64,000 bases of DNA from Chryseobacterium sp. T16E-39 (GTDB lineage Bacteria; Bacteroidota; Bacteroidia; Flavobacteriales; Weeksellaceae): positions 3,472,001 to 3,536,000 of the forward strand of contig NZ_CP022282.1 of NCBI RefSeq assembly GCF_002216065.1, given 5' to 3'. Made by a program: the position numbers and the translations under genes. The notes beneath the pieces were generated by a model. It was not told where the DNA came from, made no database searches, and saw only the letters and a list, made by a program, of their open reading frames with translations. Positions 27,442 through 34,312 of this stretch are shown one piece after another. Position 1 is the stretch's first letter. Each line of letters starts with the position of its first letter.

Positions 27442-28194
27442 TTAAAAGTTCACATTCACCGCATACTTGTCATAAAATGCTTTAATGTGTGCTACAGCCT
27501 CATCAGCGGTATCTACCACTCTGTACAGATCCAAATCATCCTCGGCAATCATCCCTTCTTTTAATAAGGTTGCCTTGAACCATTCCAATAGGCCATTCCA
27601 AAATTCAGAACCTACCAGGACAATTGGGAATCTTCCTATTTTATTTGTCTGGATCAGGGTGATCGCTTCTGTAAGTTCATCAAGAGTACCAAATCCTCCT
27701 GGCATTACCACGAATCCTTGAGAATATTTTACAAACATTACTTTTCTTACGAAAAAGTAATCAAAATTCATTGAATAGGATTTATTGATATAGGGATTAA
27801 AATGTTGTTCAAAAGGAAGGTCTATATTTAAGCCAATGGATTTACCTTTAGCATTGAAAGCTCCTTTATTTCCAGCCTCCATGATACCTGGTCCTCCACC
27901 TGTAATAATACCGAAGCCTATTTTTGTTATTTTTTCAGCAATTTCTACTGCCATTTCGTAGTATTTGCTCTCCGGCTTTAATCTTGCAGATCCGAAAATA
28001 GAAACACAGGGTCCTATTTTTGCTAATTTTTCATACCCATCAACAAACTCGGCCATCACTTTGAAAACCATCCAGCTGTCTTTGGTGATGATTTCATCCC
28101 AGGTTTTTTGTCTTAAACTATTTTGTAGTTTTGTTTCATTAACATCAAATTCCGGATTTATTAAACTCTCATCCTTAGTTCCATCAATTTCCAT
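27442..28194 (-). CDS. LOG family protein (TIGR00730-type Rossmann fold)
   Basis: This 250-residue cytosolic protein has the LOG signature pair GGGPGIMEAGNKGAF and PGGFGTLDELTEAITL. Characterised LOG enzymes hydrolyse nucleoside 5'-monophosphates to free base and ribose phosphate; some act on cytokinin ribotides, and related PpnN enzymes on purine nucleotides. The N-terminal extension of about 60 residues resembles longer TIGR00730 members. It starts 7 bases after the MurU-like gene, so it is in the same transcription unit, though its tie to amino-sugar recycling is unclear. Confidence 0.88.
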   Translation of the reverse strand: MEIDGTKDESLINPEFDVNETKLQNSLRQKTWDEIITKDSWMVFKVMAEFVDGYEKLAKIGPCVSIFGSARLKPESKYYEMAVEIAEKITKIGFGIITGGGPGIMEAGNKGAFNAKGKSIGLNIDLPFEQHFNPYINKSYSMNFDYFFVRKVMFVKYSQGFVVMPGGFGTLDELTEAITLIQTNKIGRFPIVLVGSEFWNGLLEWFKATLLKEGMIAEDDLDLYRVVDTADEAVAHIKAFYDKYAVNVNF

Positions 28195-28201
28195 TGCAAA
28201 A

Positions 28202-28915
28202 TTATTTAAAGTATTTTTCAGCCTCTGTTATAGATTCGGGTCTTCCAACGTCTATTAAAACATTGTCATGTACAAAACCGTGGATATGTTCTGTTTGCAT
28301 CAGATCCAGGTATTCTTCCATAACAGAAAATTTGCCTTTTCTTTTTATTTTTTCAAAGATAGAAGGGTTGATGCAATGTACACCGCTAAAAGCTAATGCT
28401 TTAAATCCCTTGTTGAATTCTGCAAGCCTTTGCTCCCCGGTTTGTACATTTAACCAGCCTCTTAAAACCAAATCATCATTAAAAAGCAGTTTTCTTGAAC
28501 TTTCTCTATCCGAAACAGCTAAAGTAGCAAAATCTTTTATCTTTTTGTGATAACTAACCAGATCATTGATATTTATCTCGGTTAGAATATCAGCATTCAT
28601 GATTAAGAAATCTTCTCCATGATCAAGGAATCTTCTAGCAAAAATTAAACCACCTCCGGTTTCAAGCAACTCCTGGCTTTCATCAGAAATTTCAATATTA
28701 CAATTGAAATTGTTGTTTTCCTTTAAAAAATCAATGATCTGATTCCCAAAATGATGAATATTAATGACGAAATCGGTAATCCCAAAATTTTTAAGGTATT
28801 TGATATTTCTTTCTAATAAGGGAACATCATTTACTTTTGCCAGTGCTTTCGGATGGTGATCGGTAAAAGGCTTAAGACGTGTTCCTTTACCGGCTGCAAA
28901 GATTAAAGCTTTCAT
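28202..28915 (-). CDS. Sugar-1-phosphate nucleotidyltransferase, MurU-like
   Basis: This 237-residue protein opens with the nucleotidyltransferase signature MKALIFAAGKGTRLKPFTDH followed by PKALAKVNDVPLLERNI. The metal site NADIL lies near residues 104-108. The length and single-domain form match MurU, which makes UDP-MurNAc from MurNAc-1-phosphate, rather than the longer GlmU or GalU. The neighbouring AmgK-like kinase supports this: together they would form the anabolic MurNAc/GlcNAc recycling route that bypasses MurA-MurB (fosfomycin target). Substrate choice is inferred from context. Confidence 0.82.
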   Translation of the reverse strand: MKALIFAAGKGTRLKPFTDHHPKALAKVNDVPLLERNIKYLKNFGITDFVINIHHFGNQIIDFLKENNNFNCNIEISDESQELLETGGGLIFARRFLDHGEDFLIMNADILTEININDLVSYHKKIKDFATLAVSDRESSRKLLFNDDLVLRGWLNVQTGEQRLAEFNKGFKALAFSGVHCINPSIFEKIKRKGKFSVMEEYLDLMQTEHIHGFVHDNVLIDVGRPESITEAEKYFK

Positions 28916-28998
28916 GTAGTATAATGGATATATAATGAATGATCATTGATAAAATATGGACCGTGTAAATTAATCATTTATAATGAATCGCTTATCAA

Positions 28999-29406
28999 TT
29001 ATGAATTGAGTTGGTGCTGTTCATCGTGATGTAGGCTTATTTCGGTTCCTTCAGGATATTTTTTCTGAATGTATTCTGCTATTTTTATGGCAGAATATAC
29101 AGATCTGTGCTGGCCACCTGTACAGCCAAAGTTAATCTGAAGGTTTTCAAATCCCCGGGAAAGATAATTATCTATATTAATTGATATAATGCCTTTTACT
29201 AACTCTAGAAACTGAGGCATTTCAGTTTCATTCTCTAAAAACTCCTGCACACCGATGTCATTTCCGGTCTGAATTTTAAACTCTTCGAGCCTTCCTGGGT
29301 TAAGTATCCCTCTGCAGTCAAAAGTAAAACCTCCTCCATTTCCGGTTTCATCTTTGGGGATTCCCCCTTTTTTATATGAAAAACTGTGGATGTCTATGTG
29401 TAGCAT
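28999..29406 (-). CDS. Stand-alone RapZ C-terminal domain protein
   Basis: This 135-residue protein corresponds to the C-terminal domain of RapZ, without the N-terminal P-loop kinase-like part. It shows HSFSYKKGGIP near residues 7-17, FDCRGILNPGR near 29-39 and the conserved GCTGGQHRSV at 94-103. In E. coli this domain binds glucosamine-6-phosphate and the sRNA GlmZ, adjusting GlmS levels. Here it lies between an AmgK-like kinase and a MurU-like transferase, so a role in sensing amino-sugar phosphates is plausible. No GlmZ-type RNA is visible in the window. The spacing to its neighbours is 64 and 83 bases. Confidence 0.85.
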   Translation of the reverse strand: MLHIDIHSFSYKKGGIPKDETGNGGGFTFDCRGILNPGRLEEFKIQTGNDIGVQEFLENETEMPQFLELVKGIISINIDNYLSRGFENLQINFGCTGGQHRSVYSAIKIAEYIQKKYPEGTEISLHHDEQHQLNS

Positions 29407-29470
29407 ATTTAATTATTTTTTTGTTGTAACCATTGCGGTTTGATTGATTAAGGCCGATTACCTAGAATAT

Positions 29471-30496
29471 TTACAATTGAGTGTTCAGTATTTTACTAAT
29501 TTTTATGGTCGTTTTTTCCGAAGGTAACTGCTGTATGATCTTTTGAAGTTCGGGGTAATCTTTTATGTCTTTCCAGGTTTCAGCAAATTGTACAATATTC
29601 TCAATTCCTTGTTCAATGCTTGAAATAAAATGTTGTTTTCTTTGAATAAGTCCCCTTAATCCATAGGCTCCCAAAACCTGAAGGAATCTCATCAACTGAA
29701 TTGGTTGTACTGAATTTTTCAGTTGCTGTCTTGTCTCTTCACTTTCAAATTGTTGAATGTAAAATTCAAGCATTTCATTTTTGAAATCTGCAGGGAAGTT
29801 AGCTTTAGCCTGAAAAAGAAATGAAATAACATCATAGATCAGAGGTCCTCTCATTGCCGACTGGTAATCGATAAAGGAAACCTCATTGTTTTCGTTTACC
29901 ATAATATTTCTCGCCTGAAAGTCTCGGATCATTATTCCTTTTGGTTCCAGGTTCTCAATAAGAGAAGCGATGCTTTTGAATTCTTTGAGTAGGGTAGATT
30001 TGTGATATTCCAGTTCAAGAACATCCCCAATAAAATTTTTGAAATAGTACAGATCATGAATCACAGGAAGCTCATCATAATTTTCATATTCAAATGTTTT
30101 TGTGAAATCAATTTTCCCCTGGGTTTGGGTTTGTAACTGAAAAAGTTTTTCTAGGGTTTGCTTGACAAGGGATCTTACCCTATCTGATAAACCCTCTGCT
30201 GAAATGATTTCTGAAAATGTGTTTTCTCCAAGAAACTCCTGGACATACATCTTCTTATCTTCCGAAATAATAAAAATTGTTGGAGTGTTAAGATGCAGTT
30301 GAGTGAAAACTTTTGAATAATAAAAAAAACTTTCATTTTCCTGAACATTTTCATTATAGGTAATAATATACTTTTTATCATCCACTTTTGCCCAAAAATT
30401 CACCCTTGCAGATCCGCTTTGAGCCAATGTGACAAACTCAGAAGATTTTTTACCACTATAGTTTTCAAAAAATCGTTGTGCCTTTTCAGAAGTCAT
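29471..30496 (-). CDS. AmgK-like N-acetylmuramate/N-acetylglucosamine kinase
   Basis: This 341-residue protein has an aminoglycoside-phosphotransferase-type kinase fold. The catalytic loop is IRDFQARNIMV at 190-200 and the metal-binding FIDYQSAMRGPLIYD lies at 208-222. This arrangement matches AmgK, which phosphorylates MurNAc and GlcNAc at the anomeric carbon for peptidoglycan recycling, better than antibiotic-modifying kinases. It is the first gene of the run kinase-RapZ domain-MurU-LOG. A TAnnTTTG box lies 10 bases before the ATG. Confidence 0.8.
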   Translation of the reverse strand: MTSEKAQRFFENYSGKKSSEFVTLAQSGSARVNFWAKVDDKKYIITYNENVQENESFFYYSKVFTQLHLNTPTIFIISEDKKMYVQEFLGENTFSEIISAEGLSDRVRSLVKQTLEKLFQLQTQTQGKIDFTKTFEYENYDELPVIHDLYYFKNFIGDVLELEYHKSTLLKEFKSIASLIENLEPKGIMIRDFQARNIMVNENNEVSFIDYQSAMRGPLIYDVISFLFQAKANFPADFKNEMLEFYIQQFESEETRQQLKNSVQPIQLMRFLQVLGAYGLRGLIQRKQHFISSIEQGIENIVQFAETWKDIKDYPELQKIIQQLPSEKTTIKISKILNTQL

Positions 30497-30506
30497 AATA
30501 TGGAAA

Positions 30507-30514
30507 CAAATATA
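30507..30514 (-). promoter_or_regulatory. Bacteroidota -7 promoter box for the recycling operon
   Basis: The minus strand reads TATATTTG, matching TAnnTTTG, 10 bases before the kinase ATG. Nothing else was found in the 30515-30736 gap. Confidence 0.55.
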
Positions 30515-30736
30515 ATAAATTTCCTGAAAGCAAGCAGGAGGTAGAAAGAAGGAAGTTTTAAATCCAGAATCGGTCTCCGGATTTGTTAGAGAAATTGTAA
30601 TGCAGAACTCTTTTAGAATGTGAAAAGGTATGGAAGAAGGGTATTGAATTCGGATTATTTTTAACTAAAATGTGTTAAAGTTCAGTACCTGTATAGAAAC
30701 TCCAGATTTCACATTTTTCACTTTCTGACTTTTCTT

Positions 30737-30744
30737 TATCTTTG
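30737..30744 (+). promoter_or_regulatory. Bacteroidota -7 promoter box for xrtF
   Basis: TATCTTTG matches TAnnTTTG exactly and lies only 5 bases before the ATG, so the mRNA should be nearly leaderless. Confidence 0.65.
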
Positions 30745-30749
30745 TAACT

Positions 30750-31271
30750 ATGCTAAAGGATTTTAAGCCTGTTTTAAGTATTCTGTTGAGGTTCATCATC
30801 ATTTACCTGGTGCTGCTTTTGGGCTATCAGTTTTACCTTAATAACTACAAGGAATCGGGATTGGACCCTTTTTCGAAAATGGTAGCTGAACAGGTGAGTT
30901 CCATTCAGAATGCTTTACATTATCCTACCCAGCTCTATAATGATGTAGCAAAAGAGCAGGTATGGTTTTATGTAAAAAAAGTATATGTAACTCGGATGGT
31001 AGAAGGGTGTAATGCAATTTCAGTGATGATCTTGTTTGTCTCTTTTGTCTTCGCATTTTATAAAGGGTTTAAAACTTTTATTTATGCTTTTATTGGCCTT
31101 TTGATACTGTATGTGATCAATGTATTAAGAATTGTGGGAATTAATCTATTGGTAAGCGATTACAAAGAATATGAGAGAATGGCTCATGATTTCCTTTTTC
31201 CTGCGATTATTTATGGGACTGTAGTAATACTCTGGCTGGTCTGGATTAAATTCTTTGCTTTAAAAAAATGA
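30750..31271 (+). CDS. xrtF: Exosortase family protein XrtF
   Basis: This 173-residue membrane protein has about five spans. It carries the exosortase/archaeosortase catalytic trio: Cys87 in EGCNAI, Arg127 in NVLRIVG and His146 in AHDFLFP. Exosortases are transpeptidases that recognise a C-terminal tripartite signal and process exported proteins at the membrane. XrtF is the short flavobacterial type and its substrate is, to my knowledge, unassigned. The partner gene overlaps it by 4 bases (ATGA), which implies translational coupling. A -7 box lies immediately upstream. Confidence 0.92.
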   Translation: MLKDFKPVLSILLRFIIIYLVLLLGYQFYLNNYKESGLDPFSKMVAEQVSSIQNALHYPTQLYNDVAKEQVWFYVKKVYVTRMVEGCNAISVMILFVSFVFAFYKGFKTFIYAFIGLLILYVINVLRIVGINLLVSDYKEYERMAHDFLFPAIIYGTVVILWLVWIKFFALKK

Positions 31272-31699
31272 AAATACTTAGTTGGGTTTTAGTAATATTA
31301 GGAATTTTGGGGCTTATGAGTGTACGGGTACTCGAGAATAAGCTGTTTTATGACCCCTTCCTAAAGTACTTTCATGAAGCTGATAAAAGCATAGCTTTTC
31401 CTTCTTTTGAATGGGGACAGCTTATTTTAAGCCATTTATACAGATTTATTCTGAATTTATTTTTCTCATGTTTAATTATTCACTTTATGTTCAAAAATAA
31501 AACATGGACAATGCAGGGCGCCGCATTGATCGTTATTGTATTTCTGATCACTTTTCCTATATATCTGTACTGTATCTATGACCGTTTTCAAATTGGATAT
31601 CTTTTTTCTTTTTACATGAGACGCTTTGTGATACAACCTTTGATCATTCTGCTTATTATTCCAATGTTTTATTACAGGAAAAAAATGCTCCAAAAATAA
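31268..31699 (+). CDS. Exosortase F system-associated protein
   Basis: This 143-residue membrane protein has four spans (about 5-18, 50-72, 82-102 and 118-137). The segments RVLENKLFYDPFLKYFH near residues 19-35 and FSFYMRRFVIQPLIILL near 113-129 match the partner family always found beside XrtF. Its start overlaps the xrtF stop by 4 bases. Its role is unknown; it could be a chaperone, a gate or a cofactor for sorting. It ends 15 bases before the end of the convergent CDF transporter gene. Confidence 0.9.
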   Translation: MKILSWVLVILGILGLMSVRVLENKLFYDPFLKYFHEADKSIAFPSFEWGQLILSHLYRFILNLFFSCLIIHFMFKNKTWTMQGAALIVIVFLITFPIYLYCIYDRFQIGYLFSFYMRRFVIQPLIILLIIPMFYYRKKMLQK

Positions 31700-31714
31700 T
31701 TTCCCGGGGTCTAT

Positions 31715-32695
31715 TTATTCGACAGAGTGTTTCACTTCAAGAGTTATATTTTCAGAAGTCCATTCTACCCGTTTTATAAAATCTCTTTCGCGTACAGGGC
31801 AATCTTTTATCTGACAAACAGGGCATGAAATGGTTTTACAATCATCCATATGGAAATTGAACTCAATAGTACGTTTGATGTTTTTAGCTAAAAGAATAAT
31901 CACATTTTCCATTTCCTTATGAGCATCGCGCAAGCTGTAATACCAAGGGAGTGTAATATGGGCATCAATATGGAGCGATGCCCCGAACTGTTGGATTTTC
32001 ATATTGTGAACATCGATCCATTCGTCTTTTCTGTTATTTTCGAGAATGTGAACAATCTGAACGAGTATTTCCGGGTCTTGTTCGTCCATAATTCCACTTA
32101 ATGACTTACGGATGATCTTATACCCCACAAAGATGATGTAGGCACCAAAAATCAAGGCTACAACCGAATCCAGCCAATATATTTTTGTAAAGAAGACAAT
32201 GACTAAACTGAGAACAACTCCTAGTGTAGTTATCGTATCAGATTGTAAATGTTTTCCGGATGATATAAGAACTAGAGAATTATCTGCTTTTCCTTTTTTA
32301 ATGGAAATATATCCAAGTAAATAATTAATTACAGCGGTAGCGGCAATAATAGCGATTCCCCAGTCCAACTGGTTGAGTGTCTTGCCAACGATTAGACTAT
32401 TAATACCTTCATAGATGATCATAATTCCTGCAATGGCAATTAAGGCACCTTCTATACCTGAAGTTACAAATTCTACTTTTCCGTGTCCGTAAGGGTGGCC
32501 TTCGTCTTTTGGCTTTGCTGCCAAATGCAATGAATAAAGACCCATAAAGGCACTGATAACATTTACAACGCTTTCCATCGCATCTGAAAATACGGCATCT
32601 GAATTGGTGAGTTTCCAGGCGATCAATTTGCCGATGAACAAAATGACTCCAAAAACAGCAATCCATCTTTGAAAGCCTATCTTATTTTTATTCAT
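31715..32695 (-). CDS. Cation diffusion facilitator (CDF) transporter with cysteine-rich tail
   Basis: This 326-residue transporter exports divalent metals, probably zinc, iron or manganese, from the cytosol using protons. Six spans are visible. Metal-binding segments are SDAMESVVNVIS at 37-48, GHPYGHGKVEF at 66-76 and HLQSDTITT at 149-157. A cytosolic C-terminal domain (about 205-283) holds further His residues. It then extends into a Cys-rich tail: Cys286, Cys291, Cys294 and Cys299, a C-x4-C-x2-C-x4-C pattern that could hold a metal. It is preceded by asd and a terminator, so it is probably separately transcribed. Confidence 0.88.
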   Translation of the reverse strand: MNKNKIGFQRWIAVFGVILFIGKLIAWKLTNSDAVFSDAMESVVNVISAFMGLYSLHLAAKPKDEGHPYGHGKVEFVTSGIEGALIAIAGIMIIYEGINSLIVGKTLNQLDWGIAIIAATAVINYLLGYISIKKGKADNSLVLISSGKHLQSDTITTLGVVLSLVIVFFTKIYWLDSVVALIFGAYIIFVGYKIIRKSLSGIMDEQDPEILVQIVHILENNRKDEWIDVHNMKIQQFGASLHIDAHITLPWYYSLRDAHKEMENVIILLAKNIKRTIEFNFHMDDCKTISCPVCQIKDCPVRERDFIKRVEWTSENITLEVKHSVE

Positions 32696-32720
32696 ATTCT
32701 ATAATCTTCGTAGTTTGATA

Positions 32721-32753
32721 AAAAAAAGAATCTCAATTTTGAGACTCTTTTTT
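32721..32753 (-). terminator. Terminator of asd
   Basis: The minus strand has AGAGTCTCAA/TTGAGATTCT (one mismatch or wobble) flanked by A and T runs just past the asd stop. Confidence 0.8.
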
Positions 32754-32764
32754 ATTTTGTTAGT

Positions 32765-33757
32765 TTAAACTAAGTTATTTGATACTAAGTATTCTGCGAT
32801 CTGTACTGCGTTCGTTGCAGCTCCTTTTCGCAGATTGTCTGCTACGATCCAGAGATTGAGCGTTTTCGGCTGGGAGAGGTCTCGTCGTATTCTTCCAACG
32901 AAAACTTCATCTTTCCCCTCAGAGTTCAGAGGCATAGGATACAGATTGTTTTTGACATCATCTATTACCACAACTCCCGGAGTTTCAGATAATATCTTTC
33001 TTACTTCATCCAAATCAAATTCATTTTCAAATTCGATATTCACACTTTCAGAATGGCCACCCTGAACCGGGACTCTTACTGCAGTTGCTGTTAAATTAAA
33101 TGTATCATCACCCAATATTTTCTTAGGCTCTTTCATTAATTTAATTTCCTCTTTGGTATAGTCGTCATCACTGAAAACATCACAGTGTGGCAATGCATTT
33201 TTAAAGATCTGATAAGGGTATACTTTTGCTACCGAATCATCACCTTTAATTTCAGAGTTTAACTGATCAACAGCAGCTTTCCCTGTTCCTGTTACCGACT
33301 GATAGGTAGAAACGACCACTCTTTTAAGATCATATTTCTTGTTTAATGGCCCTAAAACCATTACCAATTGAATGGTAGAACAGTTAGGGTTGGCAATAAT
33401 TTTATCTTCAGCAGTTAAAACATCAGCATTGATCTCAGGAACAACTAATTTTTTAGTAGGATCCATTCTCCAAGCGGAAGAGTTGTCAATTACTGTAATT
33501 CCTGCTTCAGCAAACTTAGGAGCAAACTCCAAAGATGTTGATCCTCCTGCTGAGAAAATTGCAATATCAGGTTTGGCAGCTATAGCGTCGTTTATGCTTA
33601 CAATCGTATATTCTTCCTGTTTATACTTCACCTTCTTACCAATAGATTTTTCCGATGCTACCGGAATTAATTCTGTGATAGGGAAGCTTCTCTCCTCCAA
33701 AACTTTAAGCATAACTTGTCCAACCATTCCTGTTGAACCGACTACAGCTACTTTCAT
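32765..33757 (-). CDS. asd: Aspartate-semialdehyde dehydrogenase
   Basis: This 330-residue NADPH enzyme reduces aspartyl phosphate to aspartate semialdehyde, the precursor of lysine and diaminopimelate as well as threonine and methionine. The nucleotide-binding start is KVAVVGSTGMVGQVM. The catalytic Cys is Cys126 in NPNCSTIQLV. PVQGGHSESVNIEF near residues 230-243 contributes the catalytic His. Length and motifs fit the Gram-positive-like Asd subgroup. It is a single-gene unit with its own terminator. Confidence 0.95.
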   Translation of the reverse strand: MKVAVVGSTGMVGQVMLKVLEERSFPITELIPVASEKSIGKKVKYKQEEYTIVSINDAIAAKPDIAIFSAGGSTSLEFAPKFAEAGITVIDNSSAWRMDPTKKLVVPEINADVLTAEDKIIANPNCSTIQLVMVLGPLNKKYDLKRVVVSTYQSVTGTGKAAVDQLNSEIKGDDSVAKVYPYQIFKNALPHCDVFSDDDYTKEEIKLMKEPKKILGDDTFNLTATAVRVPVQGGHSESVNIEFENEFDLDEVRKILSETPGVVVIDDVKNNLYPMPLNSEGKDEVFVGRIRRDLSQPKTLNLWIVADNLRKGAATNAVQIAEYLVSNNLV

Positions 33758-33788
33758 CTTAATGATTACAATTATTTAAGTTAATATA

Positions 33789-34220
33789 TTATGCCCCGAA
33801 GACTCTTGTCCAAGGGAACGCGAATGCAAATAAGCCAACTGCAATTAATCCCATAATGACAATTCCTAAAGAAATAGTGTCATTGGATTTTACTTTTTTA
33901 TTGATGATCGTCATCAATACAGCCGCAATCAGCATAGAAAATGGATGTTCTACATACTGGAATCTTAGATCTGCATTTTTCATTACTGATCCCATATCCA
34001 ATCCTTTTGTAAAATTGATAATCAACATAATGATTCCAATCAGAAACTGAACGTGGAAGAAAATCATCGTGAAGAGGGTAGTCTTCTTTAAAAATTTATT
34101 TACTTTTCCACTGAAACCAAACATCGTTCCTAAAAGTGCAATAATGAATAGCGCTACTAAGAGAAGCTCTAAGTACCCAAATCCTTTATGGGCACTCAAT
34201 AAAATCTTGTAAAAATCCAT
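33789..34220 (-). CDS. Four-span membrane protein, cytochrome b-like
   Basis: This 143-residue protein has four membrane helices (about 17-36, 45-69, 90-106 and 116-136). Histidines lie at helix ends: AHKGFGYLEL (His 11), FFHVQFLIGIIM (His 56) and EHPFSMLIAAVL (His 92). Homologs in flavobacteria are often annotated as cytochrome B, but heme binding is unproven and the helices lack a classic bis-His b561 pattern that I could confirm. A TAnnTTTG box lies 28 bases upstream, directly beyond the TonB-receptor terminator. Confidence 0.6.
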   Translation of the reverse strand: MDFYKILLSAHKGFGYLELLLVALFIIALLGTMFGFSGKVNKFLKKTTLFTMIFFHVQFLIGIIMLIINFTKGLDMGSVMKNADLRFQYVEHPFSMLIAAVLMTIINKKVKSNDTISLGIVIMGLIAVGLFAFAFPWTRVFGA

Positions 34221-34248
34221 ATCCTAATTTTTCTATTTTTCTAATGAA

Positions 34249-34256
34249 CAAAGATA
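34249..34256 (-). promoter_or_regulatory. Bacteroidota -7 promoter box for the four-span membrane protein
   Basis: The minus strand reads TATCTTTG, an exact match, immediately after the T tract of the upstream terminator. Confidence 0.6.
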
Positions 34257-34257
34257 A

Positions 34258-34287
34258 CAAAAAATCCCGGCGAAAGCCGGGATTGAT
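34258..34287 (-). terminator. Terminator of the second TonB receptor
   Basis: AATCCCGGC-GAAA-GCCGGGATT on the plus strand has a T run on the minus strand. The stem is GC-rich and stable. Confidence 0.88.
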
Positions 34288-34312
34288 ATTTATAAAATCT
34301 AAATTTATGTTA

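Noticed and set aside
28197..28204. TAnnTTTG match just before the LOG-family gene
   Set aside because: It lies 2 bases from the start and inside the end of the upstream gene, with only a 7-base gap. Operon read-through explains expression better.
30515..30736. Small RNA or riboswitch in the gap before xrtF, for example a GlmZ-like RNA for the RapZ-domain protein
   Set aside because: Only weak, imperfect dyads (around AATCC/GGATT) and no terminator-like hairpin were seen, so no RNA gene can be supported.
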